From assembly GCA_017549085.1 (NCBI GenBank), contig JAFYVO010000127.1, forward strand, positions 1 through 7,822: DNA of 7,822 bases, in the 5' to 3' direction. Positions within the stretch are counted from its first letter, which is position 1, and each line of letters begins with the position of its first letter. This DNA is from Thermoguttaceae bacterium. GTDB taxonomy: Bacteria; Planctomycetota; Planctomycetia; Pirellulales; Thermoguttaceae. The position numbers and the translations under genes are program-made. This document shows, one piece after another, positions 1 to 6,099 of the stretch. The notes under the pieces were generated by a model. It saw nothing but the letters and a program-made list of their open reading frames with translations. It was not told the origin of the DNA and made no database searches.

Positions 1-2
1 CC

Positions 3-1541
3 CAACCGTCCCCCGCCGCGACGCCTGAACCCGACGGGCGTCCCGACGACGAACTCGACTTCCTGCGTCAACCGTCTCTTTGGGAAAAAGCGTTCAACGA
101 CGCGCCCGGTTGGCTCGCCAGCGCCGTCGTTCACCTCCTCCTTTTTTTCCTCCTCGGCTTGCTCGTTATTAAGGTCGACTTGCCGAACCCGATGCAACTC
201 GTTTCGCAACCGGGAATGAGCGACGAATTCGTTTTCGACGAAGTCTTCGACGACGTTATCGAAAACGCCGAAAATGAAGAAGTCGAGTTTGAAACCTCGG
301 CGGAAGATTTCACCGAATCGGAAAACATCGCCGAAATCACCGAAGTTTCCGATTACGACGACCCGACGAGCGCGCCCCTTTCCCTCGCCGACGACTCCTT
401 GTCGACCGAAAGCCTCGCGTCCGACGTCGATTCGCTCCTCGGTTCCTTGACCGGCGACGAACTCTCCGGACGCGGCGCGAACAAAGCGGCGGCCCTCGCG
501 TCCGGCGGCGGCACCGAAGGAAGCGAAAAATCGGTCGCGCTTGCGCTCGCTTGGATCGCGGAACACCAAAACGCCGACGGTTCTTGGTCGTTCGCCCCGA
601 CTTGTCCTTGCTCCGCGCCCGGAACGAAAAACTCGCCGAACGCCGCGACCGCGATGGCGATCCTCCCGTTCCTCGCGGCCGGACATACGCCGATCGAAGG
701 GAAATATAAAGAAAACGTCGCCGCCGCGATTAATTTCCTCGTCGCGAACGGCAAGTCGGAACAGGCCGGGCTCGGTTTCAACGACGACGGGCAAATGTAC
801 GCGCACGGCCTCGCGACGATCGCGCTTTGCGAATGTTACGCGATGCTCTCGAGCCGCGCTAAAAAGAAACATCGCGACCTCGGTTACGCCGCGCAAGCCG
901 CGATTCGCTTCATCGAAAACGCTCAAAACGAAAAAGACGGCGGTTGGCGATACACGCCCGGTCAAGCGGGGGACACGTCCGTCGTCGGTTGGCAGATGAT
1001 GGCGCTGCGCAGCGGTTTCGTCGGTTCGCTCGACGTGTCGCCGAACGTTTTGGACGGCGCGCTCCACTTCCTCCGCGACGAAGTCGCGATCGACGGCGGA
1101 AGTCGTTATTACTATATGCCGGGCGAGAGCGAATCGGGCGCGACGAACGCCATCGGGCTCCTTTGCCGACTTTACCTCGACTGGACGCCGAACAACGAAA
1201 CGCTCCTCAAAGGCGTCGACCGTATCGTCGAGAGCGGCCCGAACTTCGGGAACCCTTATTACAACTATTACGCGACGCAACTCGTTCACCACGTCGGCGG
1301 GTCGCGTTGGGTTCGTTGGAACGGCGCGATTCGCGACCGCCTAATCGAAACGCAGGTTCTCGAAGGACACGAACGCGGAAGTTGGTTCCCGGAAAACGCC
1401 GACGGACACTGCCGAACCGGCGGACGGCTTTACGCGACCGCGCTCAACTGCTTAATTCTCGAAGTTTATTACCGTCATTTGCCGATTCACCAAAAGATCG
1501 AAAGCGAACCGGAGTTTAACGTCGATTTTTCGCTCGAATAA
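3..1541 (+). CDS. Membrane-anchored squalene-cyclase/prenyltransferase-repeat protein, 5' end outside window
   Basis: The frame is open from the window edge to TAA at 1539-1541, giving 512 visible residues; the true start lies upstream. A TTG at 159 falls inside the membrane segment, so it is not a credible start. Visible residues 37-56 (WLASAVVHLLLFFLLGLLVI) form one transmembrane helix, preceded by a Pro/Asp-rich stretch. Residues about 74-143 are a strongly acidic, low-complexity linker. Residues about 176-505 are alpha/alpha-toroid repeats of the squalene-hopene cyclase/prenyltransferase type, with QW-like motifs QNADGSW (about 189-195) and QNEKDGGW (about 308-315) and a late GSWF. I see no DxDD cyclase acid motif, so triterpene cyclase activity is unlikely; a binding or scaffold role at the membrane is inference. 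Such anchored repeat proteins are common in Planctomycetes and functionally unassigned. Family confidence is good; function is unknown. Confidence 0.85.
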   Translation, partial: QPSPAATPEPDGRPDDELDFLRQPSLWEKAFNDAPGWLASAVVHLLLFFLLGLLVIKVDLPNPMQLVSQPGMSDEFVFDEVFDDVIENAENEEVEFETSAEDFTESENIAEITEVSDYDDPTSAPLSLADDSLSTESLASDVDSLLGSLTGDELSGRGANKAAALASGGGTEGSEKSVALALAWIAEHQNADGSWSFAPTCPCSAPGTKNSPNAATAMAILPFLAAGHTPIEGKYKENVAAAINFLVANGKSEQAGLGFNDDGQMYAHGLATIALCECYAMLSSRAKKKHRDLGYAAQAAIRFIENAQNEKDGGWRYTPGQAGDTSVVGWQMMALRSGFVGSLDVSPNVLDGALHFLRDEVAIDGGSRYYYMPGESESGATNAIGLLCRLYLDWTPNNETLLKGVDRIVESGPNFGNPYYNYYATQLVHHVGGSRWVRWNGAIRDRLIETQVLEGHERGSWFPENADGHCRTGGRLYATALNCLILEVYYRHLPIHQKIESEPEFNVDFSLE

Positions 1542-1563
1542 TCCGAACAAACCGCGCTCGCGG

Positions 1564-1594
1564 CGCCGTCGGGACGCTCGACGGCGAAAATTTT
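1564..1594 (+). terminator. Hairpin after the repeat-protein gene
   Basis: Perfect 8-bp inverted repeat CGCCGTCG (1564-1571) and CGACGGCG (1579-1586) with a 7-nt loop, followed by AAAATTTT (1587-1594). It lies 22 bp past the stop codon at 1541. The T run is short and comes after four A, so this is a plausible rather than strong intrinsic terminator. Confidence 0.5.
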
Positions 1595-1606
1595 ACGCGC
1601 TCGCCG

Positions 1607-1634
1607 TTGTTTTCTCCGCAAACGACGTTATACT
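1607..1634 (+). promoter_or_regulatory. Candidate sigma-70 promoter for the zinc-ribbon gene pair
   Basis: TTGTTT at 1607-1612 and TATACT at 1629-1634, separated by 16 nt, inside the only gap before the zinc-ribbon gene. The expected transcription start is near 1641, in an A-rich run (AAAGAAAA). The leader would then be about 50 nt. The assignment rests on consensus matching only. Confidence 0.45.
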
Positions 1635-1644
1635 TTAAAGAAAA

Positions 1645-1670
1645 GCGACGCGTTCGGCGTCGCCGTTTTC
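1645..1670 (+). promoter_or_regulatory. Stem-loop at the predicted 5' end of the zinc-ribbon mRNA
   Basis: Perfect 7-bp stem GCGACGC (1645-1651) and GCGTCGC (1657-1663) with a 5-nt loop GTTCG, followed by CGTTTTC. It begins about 4 nt after the predicted transcription start. It could stabilise the mRNA 5' end or act as an attenuator; the short pyrimidine-rich tail makes a terminator possible but weak. The same arrangement precedes panD. Confidence 0.4.
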
Positions 1671-1692
1671 CCTTTATTCGCCGACTTTCAAG

Positions 1693-2358
1693 ATGAAAAA
1701 ATGCGAACGTTGCGGCGCGTCGAACGCGGAGCGCGCCCGTTTTTGCTCGAACTGCGCCGCCCCTTTCGCGACCGTCGAAGGGTCGAACGCCGCGTTGCGC
1801 TCGCCCGTCGAACCGTCGGAAGCCTCCCTTCCCGCGACGTTGGACGACGTCGCGCCGCCGACCGCCGCTCGCGTCGAATCGAGCGCCGATTTTTACCGAG
1901 CGTTAGGAACGATTTGCGCGACGTTCGGTCGCATCGCGCTTTTCCTTTTCGGGCGCGTTTGTTTATTTTTTAAGCGTTGCGCCGACGCGTTTTGGCGTTC
2001 GTCGGAGCCGTCGCGAACGCGTTTTTTTTCCCGCGTTCTTTCCTTTGGCCGCGACGCGGCGCGTTCGTTCGCGGCGATTTTTACTCCGTCGACTCGTTGG
2101 TCGGAGAGCGCGCCCCCGAATTTCCTTTGGCCGAGCCTCGTCCTCTTTTTCCTTTGGTCGCGTCCTTGCGCTCTCGTCGCCGTCGTTTACTCGATTTTGT
2201 CGAGCGAAGCGCGCCGCTCCGGTTCCGCGGCGACCGCCCGGCGTCGCGACGCGTCGGCTCGACGTTGGATTCTTCTCGAACTCCTTTGCGTCGCGCTTAA
2301 AGCGTTGTTCGAGGCGTTTTGTATATCGCTTCCTTTCCTTAAAAGGCTCTTTTTTTAA
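1693..2358 (+). CDS. Zinc-ribbon membrane protein with CD225/dispanin-like C-terminus
   Basis: 221 residues. The N-terminus is a one-ribbon zinc finger with Cys4, Cys7, Cys18 and Cys21, spacing C-x2-C-x10-C-x2-C. A Pro/Ala/Ser/Glu-rich linker (about 25-65) follows, then a hydrophobic stretch at about 69-95. A second pair of hydrophobic segments (about 144-168 and 191-213) is separated by an Arg/Ala-rich loop. The order Asn-Phe-Leu (143-145), Pro158-Cys159, then VAVVYS (162-167) resembles CD225/dispanin proteins, which bacteria often fuse to zinc ribbons. The start ATG at 1693 sits just before the first Cys codons; there is no clear Shine-Dalgarno. The stop is 30 bp before the next gene, a paralogue, so the two are probably co-transcribed. 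The molecular role is unknown. The zinc ribbon is secure; the CD225 match is moderate. Confidence 0.78.
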   Translation: MKKCERCGASNAERARFCSNCAAPFATVEGSNAALRSPVEPSEASLPATLDDVAPPTAARVESSADFYRALGTICATFGRIALFLFGRVCLFFKRCADAFWRSSEPSRTRFFSRVLSFGRDAARSFAAIFTPSTRWSESAPPNFLWPSLVLFFLWSRPCALVAVVYSILSSEARRSGSAATARRRDASARRWILLELLCVALKALFEAFCISLPFLKRLFF

Positions 2359-2388
2359 TTAGCCGCCAACGTTCGACGGATCGCTCCA

Positions 2389-3218
2389 ATGCTTCACCGA
2401 TGCGATAAATGCGGCGCGCCGACGCGCTGGTACGACGAAAATGCCCCCATTGCAACGCCGCGCAAACGGTCGAAATTCCGGCGGCGCCGATCGCGCTTCC
2501 TAATTTCGCCCCTTCCCCAACGCGCCGCGACGTCAAAAACGCCGTCGCGACGGAGCCGTTAACCTTGCGCTCGAACGAACCGTCCGCAACGCAAGCCGAA
2601 AAAACGCCCCAAACGGCGCCGCAAGTCGAGCAAGAAAAAACGACGCCCCAAGCGGAACCCCAAGTCGAGCAAGAAAAAACGACGCCCCAAGCGGAATCCA
2701 AAGTCGAGCAAGAAAAAACAACGCCCCAAGCGGAAACGAAAGCCGAACAAGAAAAAACGACGCGCCCAACAGAACCCAAAGTCGAACAAGAAAAAACGAC
2801 GCGCCCAACGGAGCCCCAAGCCGAGCAAGAGGAAACGGCGCCCCCCGAACGCTCTCAACGCCTCGAAACCTTCCGACGCGCCGTCGCCGCTTGGCGGGCG
2901 ACCTTCGCGGCGGAAACGGCAAGCGTTACCATTCCGCGCGGACGCGCCGCTCGTTACGCGCTCGCGATACTCGTCGAACTCGTCGCTTGCCCTCCTTGCG
3001 CGATTTTCGCCGCTTATTTTTTTACTCGCGCGCTCTTCGCCGACCGTCGCGCTCTTTATCACGCGGCGATGCTCGAAATGGAAAAAACGCGACGAACGCT
3101 CGCCGTCGGAATCGGCGTCTTCGCGGCGTTCCTTTGCGCGTTCATCTTTTACGTCCAGTCGCAAGAAGTCGATCTTCCGACGGAGCCGAGCCCCGCGTCT
3201 CGTCTCTTCAAGAAATAA
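2389..3218 (+). CDS. Second zinc-ribbon/CD225-like membrane protein, apparent frameshift near 2436-2441
   Basis: The ATG at 2389 opens MLHRCDKCGAPTRWYDE, the first half of a zinc ribbon, in a frame that ends at TAA 2560-2562. One frame over, KCPHCNAAQ supplies the second Cys pair and runs open to TAA at 3216-3218. Adding one A to GAAAATGC, or a -1 ribosomal slip there, joins them into about 276 residues with Cys5, Cys8, Cys19 and Cys22. That is the same C-x2-C-x10-C-x2-C spacing as the gene upstream. An unshifted reading from ATG 2409 gives 269 residues but only one Cys pair. After the ribbon come six 13-residue Glu/Gln/Thr/Pro repeats (78-155 of the restored protein). Hydrophobic segments at about 190-212 (with CPPCAIFA) and 238-256 resemble CD225/dispanin. 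The C-terminus is short and polar. The function is unknown. The break may be a sequencing indel, a mutation or recoding. Confidence 0.72.
2619..2852 (+). repeat. Six tandem 39-bp coding repeats
   Basis: Units start at 2619, 2658, 2697, 2736, 2775 and 2814, each 39 bp, encoding variants of PQVEQEKTTPQAE. Units 1-3 end in PQAE, units 4-5 in RPTE, and unit 6 is degenerate (EETAPPER). All are exactly in frame, so copy number can change without breaking the gene. The peptide is charged and Pro-rich, and probably forms an extended spacer between the zinc ribbon and the membrane segments. Most units contain an A6 run. Confidence 0.95.
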
Positions 3219-3225
3219 CGGCCTT

Positions 3226-3256
3226 CGCGGTCGCGACCTTTCCCGTCGCGACCGCG
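3226..3256. terminator. Perfect 12-bp hairpin between convergent genes
   Basis: CGCGGTCGCGAC (3226-3237) pairs fully with GTCGCGACCGCG (3245-3256) across a 7-nt loop CTTTCCC. It fills most of the 66-bp gap between a plus-strand gene ending at 3218 and a minus-strand gene ending at 3285. Position and symmetry suggest a shared bidirectional terminator. Neither side has a proper T run, so termination strength is uncertain. Confidence 0.55.
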
Positions 3257-3284
3257 CGCTTTCCTCGCTCGCCGAGTTCGGCCT

Positions 3285-4316
3285 TTACTCTTCGACTTCT
3301 TTCGGCGCGCAGAACCAAGCGATCGCCGCCGCGACCGCGCCGACGGCGACGCCGACGCCGATCGCTTTCCCCATCCCGAATTTCAGCGCCAAGGTCGAGC
3401 CGACCGTTCCGAGCATTACGCCAAAGTTAAAGCAAACGACGGTCAACTTCAAACGGTTCTTTTGCGCCGCTTTCGACAATTCGACCGTTTCTTTCGCCGC
3501 TTTCGCCTTTTTCGGCGCCTTTTCCTTCGACGCTTTCGCTTCTTGCGGAGCGGAGTCGCCGTTCGCGTCGCGCTTAACGATTTGACGCACGGCGCCGCGC
3601 GGATAATATTTCTCGATCGCGGCGTTCACCTGTTGCGGCGTGCAGATCGCGCAACGGGTCGGCATGTCGAAAATCATTCGCAGCTCGTCTTCGACGTCGA
3701 GGCTAAGCGGCTCCGGCGACGCGAGAATCAGTTTCCCCATATCCGCCATCACCGGGACGAACGAGTGTTGACGCGCGGTCGCCGGTTCGATTTGCGGCGC
3801 GTAATACTCGTCGACCGGAACGTCGTCCAAGTTCACGAACGGCAAGCCTTCCGACTCGGCGTACGCCATCATAATCCGCTCCGGATCCGACGTTTTTTGT
3901 TGCAACAACGCTTGGTGGAGCGGGACGCCGACCGCGTCGGAAAAGCCCTTGGCCTTCTTCAACTGCTCCGGCGTCGCGAGTTTTTCCTCGACGACGATTC
4001 CCTCGAACGTTCGGCGACCGCTCGTCGACGTTTCCGTCGCCGCTTGCTTGCGTCCGAGCGAAAAGTCGTATTCGGCTTTCCGTTCCGCGTCGGTCAAGCA
4101 GAGCATCGCTTTGGCCAGCTCGTTCAAAAGCGCTTGCGATTCTTCGATAAAATCGCCGGTCGCGAACTTGCGAACGTAAGCGTTCAACTCGCGGTAACGT
4201 TGGCGAATGACCGCCGGGTCGTCTTCGAAGCGATTGAATTTCAACAGCTGATAATAGTTCAGCGGACGGTTCGGCGCCTCGATTTTCAACCATTCCTTAT
4301 AAACGTCGATAGCCAT
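3285..4316 (-). CDS. J-domain-like / GspE N-terminal-domain-like protein with C-terminal membrane hairpin
   Basis: 343 residues starting MAIDVYKEW at 4316. The frame extends to 4526, but this ATG has a good Shine-Dalgarno (GGAGAG, 10 nt upstream) and the upstream peptide is not domain-like. Residues 18-90 (NYYQLLKFNRFEDD to AEYDFSLGR) follow the J-domain pattern but lack the HPD motif needed to stimulate DnaK. Residues about 101-238 resemble the type II secretion ATPase GspE/MshE N-terminal domain, ending in CTPQQVNAAIEKYYPRG. No Walker A motif or ATPase domain follows. An Ala/Lys/Glu linker spans about 246-288. Two hydrophobic segments at about 290-312 and 316-336 (Gly/Ala/Val-rich) form a membrane hairpin. 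I recognise this layout as a conserved Planctomycete family with no assigned function. The gene is convergent with the zinc-ribbon pair and divergent from panD. Confidence 0.88.
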   Translation of the reverse strand: MAIDVYKEWLKIEAPNRPLNYYQLLKFNRFEDDPAVIRQRYRELNAYVRKFATGDFIEESQALLNELAKAMLCLTDAERKAEYDFSLGRKQAATETSTSGRRTFEGIVVEEKLATPEQLKKAKGFSDAVGVPLHQALLQQKTSDPERIMMAYAESEGLPFVNLDDVPVDEYYAPQIEPATARQHSFVPVMADMGKLILASPEPLSLDVEDELRMIFDMPTRCAICTPQQVNAAIEKYYPRGAVRQIVKRDANGDSAPQEAKASKEKAPKKAKAAKETVELSKAAQKNRLKLTVVCFNFGVMLGTVGSTLALKFGMGKAIGVGVAVGAVAAAIAWFCAPKEVEE

Positions 4317-4326
4317 TTTGTTTATT

Positions 4327-4332
4327 CTCTCC
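4327..4332 (-). promoter_or_regulatory. Shine-Dalgarno deciding the start of the J-like gene
   Basis: GGAGAG on the minus strand, 10 nt before the ATG at 4314-4316. It supports this start over the in-frame ATG at 4526, which would add 70 residues of unrelated composition. Confidence 0.7.
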
Positions 4333-4416
4333 GTTTTGCCCGTTTTCTCGTTTTCAAGGGAAAAGCCGCCAACCGCGCCGTTCGTTTCCGCGTCGACGCT
4401 TCCGGCCGTTGCGTCT

Positions 4417-4445
4417 ATTTTAGCCGCGAACGCGACAAAAAACAA
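4417..4445 (-). promoter_or_regulatory. Candidate sigma-70 promoter for the J-like gene
   Basis: On the minus strand, TTGTTT (4440-4445) and TAAAAT (4417-4422) are separated by exactly 17 nt. The predicted start is near 4410, giving a leader of about 94 nt. A promoter here also argues against the longer reading frame beginning at 4526. Consensus matching only. Confidence 0.45.
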
Positions 4446-4573
4446 GCGCGAACGACCGCCGAACGTCAAAAATCTTAAAAATCTCTCGGGAAACGTCGAA
4501 AATTCGCCGCGTTTCTTCTTTTTCAACGAAAGAAAAGCGACGTTTTTTCGAGCTTCCGGGCTTTCGTCCTCTT

Positions 4574-4599
4574 TTGTTATCGTCGCGATGCGTTATAAT
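4574..4599 (+). promoter_or_regulatory. Candidate panD promoter
   Basis: A perfect TATAAT at 4594-4599. The best -35 match, TTGTTA at 4574-4579, is only 14 nt away, so the -35 is weak or poorly spaced. The predicted start is near 4606, leaving a leader of about 103 nt before panD. Confidence 0.5.
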
Positions 4600-4608
4600 A
4601 AAGAAAAA

Positions 4609-4655
4609 ACGGTTCGCGCTCCCCCGCCGTCGGGCCCGTTCTCCGCGCGAACCGT
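4609..4655 (+). promoter_or_regulatory. Stem-loop in the panD 5' leader
   Basis: Perfect 11-bp stem ACGGTTCGCGC (4609-4619) and GCGCGAACCGT (4645-4655) with a 25-nt loop that can form an inner CCCG/CGGG pair. It begins about 3 nt after the predicted transcription start. No T run follows (CTTCCCTTCC), so it is more likely a 5'-end stabiliser or regulatory leader than a terminator. It matches no riboswitch class I recognise. Confidence 0.45.
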
Positions 4656-4708
4656 CTTCCCTTCCGCTCCGAAAAAATATATTTCAAGTTCCGAAAAGAG
4701 GCCGCCCA

Positions 4709-5056
4709 ATGCGCCGCACCATGTTGAAATCGAAAATCCATCGCGCCACCTTGACCGAATGCAATCTCGAATACGAAGGCAGCATCGCGATCGATTCGAA
4801 CTTGTTGAAGGCCGCCGACATTCTTCCCGGCGAATTGGTTCACGTCCTGAACGTCAACAACGGTTCGCGCCTCGTTACTTACGCGATCGAAGCGCCCGCC
4901 GGTTCCGGGACGGTGATGCTCAACGGCCCGGCCGCTCGCGAAGGCTATAAAGGCGACGTCCTCGTTATCATCACTTACGCCGAATACGACGAAGCGGAAC
5001 TCGCGACGCACGTCCCGAACGTCGTTAAAGTCGACGCGCAAAACCGAGTGAAATAA
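4709..5056 (+). CDS. panD: Aspartate 1-decarboxylase precursor
   Basis: 115 residues. The product decarboxylates L-aspartate to beta-alanine, the amine half of pantothenate and so of coenzyme A; it is a cytosolic homotetramer. The proenzyme self-cleaves between Gly24 and Ser25 to generate the pyruvoyl cofactor from Ser25, and the sequence has YEG24-S25 at exactly this position. Other conserved residues are in place: Lys9, His11, Arg54, Thr57, Tyr58, Asn72-Gly73 and Ala75-Ala76. I chose ATG 4709 (MRRTMLKSK) over ATG 4721 because it keeps standard family numbering and has AAGAGG at 4696-4701, 7 nt upstream. The length is near the family's norm. No other pantothenate gene is in the window, so it seems to stand alone, transcribed from its own promoter with a structured leader. 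Identification is very secure. Confidence 0.98.
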   Translation: MRRTMLKSKIHRATLTECNLEYEGSIAIDSNLLKAADILPGELVHVLNVNNGSRLVTYAIEAPAGSGTVMLNGPAAREGYKGDVLVIITYAEYDEAELATHVPNVVKVDAQNRVK

Positions 5057-5092
5057 CGTTTCCCGACGTTTCGCCGTTTTTTCCGAACACCT

Positions 5093-5147
5093 CGTCGCGT
5101 CAAGCGTTCGTTTTCGACCGTTCGCCGCGACGTTTCGTTATTTTTTG
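5093..5147 (+). terminator. Weak terminator-like structure after panD
   Basis: CGTCGCG (5093-5099) can pair with CGCGACG (5126-5132) over a long 26-nt loop, followed by T-rich sequence including TTATTTTTTG (5138-5147). The long loop makes this a weak candidate. The T-rich stretch could equally belong to the promoter of the next gene. Confidence 0.25.
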
Positions 5148-5169
5148 CCCGTTTTATCCTTATTTTATT

Positions 5170-5175
5170 GGAAGG
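5170..5175 (+). promoter_or_regulatory. Shine-Dalgarno of the SDR gene
   Basis: GGAAGG, 6 nt before ATG 5182. It is among the clearest ribosome binding sites in the window and fixes the SDR start. Confidence 0.75.
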
Positions 5176-5181
5176 CGAATT

Positions 5182-5970
5182 ATGCAAAACGCGGAATATT
5201 TGAACGAACTCTTCGGAATGAACGGCCAAGTCGCGGTCGTGATCGGCGGCGCCGGCGCGCTCGGTCTCTGCCTCTCGACCGGTCTCGGCAAAAACGGCGC
5301 CAAGATCGTCGTCGCGGACGTGAACCCGGACGCTTGCCAAGCCGCGGTCGACAAACTGACCGCCGAGGGAATCGAAGCGATTTGGAAAACGGTCAACGTT
5401 ACCGACAAAGCGTCGCTGATCGAGTTGCGCGAAGAAGCGCTGAAATTGACCGGCAAGGTCGACATGCTCGTCAACTGCGCCGGGATTAACGTCGGCAATC
5501 CGTTCTTGGAAGTCGACGCCGACCATTGGGACAAAATCCTCGCGGTCAACTTGAAGGGAACGATGCTTTCCTGCCAAGTCTTTATCGAGTCGATGCTTAA
5601 AAACGACGACGGCGGTTCGATTCTGAACATCGGGAGCGTCAACTCGGACAAGCCGCTTTCCCGCGTGTTCGCTTACGCGGCGTCGAAGGCGGGCGTCGTC
5701 AACTTGACGCAAAACATCGCGCAAGAGTTTGCGTCGCAAGGGGTTCGTTGCAACGCGATTTGCCCCGGTTTCTTCCCGGCGGAACAAAACCGCAAGCTCC
5801 TCGACGAACAGCGCGTCGCAAACATTATGAACGGCACGCCGATGCGACGTTACGGCGACCCGAACGAACTGATCGGCGCCGCGATCCTTCTCCTCTCGAA
5901 GAAAGCGGGAAGCTATATGACCGGCTCCGCGGTCTACGTCGACGGCGGCTTCACCTGCAGTTGGTTCTAA
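5182..5970 (+). CDS. SDR-family NAD(P)-dependent oxidoreductase
   Basis: 262 residues, a full-length classical short-chain dehydrogenase/reductase. The Rossmann nucleotide-binding motif is IGGAGALG (21-28), with Gly in place of the usual Thr. Asp46 (VVAD) ends beta-2 and suggests NAD preference. NCAG is at 98-101, catalytic Asn123 (AVNLKG), Ser152 (IGSVNS), and Tyr165/Lys169 in YAASK. CPG at 194-196 precedes the substrate loop and YVDGG (252-256) closes the fold. The catalytic tetrad is complete, so the enzyme should be active. Overall it resembles sugar-acid SDRs (gluconate 5-dehydrogenase or mannonate oxidoreductase type), but the substrate cannot be fixed from sequence and no sugar-acid genes lie nearby. 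Its last 77 codons are repeated downstream at 6102-6335. It lies 125 bp after panD and probably has its own transcript. Confidence 0.96.
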   Translation: MQNAEYLNELFGMNGQVAVVIGGAGALGLCLSTGLGKNGAKIVVADVNPDACQAAVDKLTAEGIEAIWKTVNVTDKASLIELREEALKLTGKVDMLVNCAGINVGNPFLEVDADHWDKILAVNLKGTMLSCQVFIESMLKNDDGGSILNIGSVNSDKPLSRVFAYAASKAGVVNLTQNIAQEFASQGVRCNAICPGFFPAEQNRKLLDEQRVANIMNGTPMRRYGDPNELIGAAILLLSKKAGSYMTGSAVYVDGGFTCSWF

Positions 5971-5975
5971 ACCGT
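5735..5975 (+). repeat. Direct repeat, copy A (inside the SDR gene)
   Basis: 241 bp covering the last 77 SDR codons, the stop and ACCGT after it. It matches 6100-6340 at a constant offset of 365 with no gaps and four substitutions (5808, 5843, 5846, 5847), about 98% identity. Confidence 0.98.
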
Positions 5976-5998
5976 CTAAATACGGAGCTTAACCAACG

Positions 5999-6021
5999 TC
6001 GACGTCTTTATTAAACGTCGA
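5999..6021 (+). other. Small inverted repeat downstream of the SDR gene
   Basis: TCGACGT (5999-6005) pairs with ACGTCGA (6015-6021) across a 9-nt A/T-rich loop. It sits between the SDR stop and the stronger hairpin at 6035. It may add to 3'-end structure; no further role is visible. Confidence 0.4.
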
Positions 6022-6031
6022 AACTTAAGCG

Positions 6032-6077
6032 AAACCGGCGTTCGCGCGGATTTTACGTCCGCCCGGGCGCCGGTTTT
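6032..6077. terminator. Terminator hairpin 1, after the SDR gene
   Basis: 16-bp stem from 6035-6050 and 6058-6073 with a 7-nt loop, flanked by AAA (6032-6034) and TTTT (6074-6077), which extend the pairing. It has two T-G wobbles (6041-6067, 6042-6066) and one C-C mismatch (6045-6063). The A-stem-T symmetry fits a bidirectional intrinsic terminator, 61 bp past the SDR stop. Confidence 0.75.
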
Positions 6078-6099
6078 GGTTTCCCCATTCTTCCGCCGC

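Larger units (their letters stand above)
4317..4708. other. Divergent intergenic region between the J-like gene and panD
   Basis: 392 bp without a supported gene. It holds a candidate minus-strand promoter and its leader (4317-4445), an A/T-richer stretch at about 4465-4500, a TATAAT box for panD (4594-4599) and a strong stem-loop in the panD leader (4609-4655). Open frames cross it on both strands, but none has a credible start or domain. Confidence 0.6.

Noticed and set aside
2619..2852. Regular 39-bp repeats considered as a CRISPR array
   Set aside because: The units are contiguous with no unique spacers and encode an in-frame peptide repeat; no cas genes are present.
2533..3164. Minus-strand frames with FFLL-type repeats opposite the 39-bp repeats
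   Set aside because: The apparent hydrophobic repeats are complement translations of the Glu/Lys/Gln repeat, not independent genes.
3462..4478. Long plus-strand open frame (338 codons) opposite the J-like gene
   Set aside because: It is Arg/Phe-rich with no domain signature and is fully antisense to a gene with recognisable domains and a Shine-Dalgarno. Codon bias in this DNA avoids stop triplets on the complement, so antisense frames stay open.
4317..4526. 70-residue N-terminal extension of the J-like protein from ATG 4526
   Set aside because: The extension has no domain character, crosses a candidate promoter, and the internal ATG at 4316 has a clear GGAGAG.
4975..5787. Minus-strand open frame of 270 codons across panD and SDR
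   Set aside because: It overlaps two securely identified genes on the opposite strand and has shadow-like Arg/Val/Asp composition.
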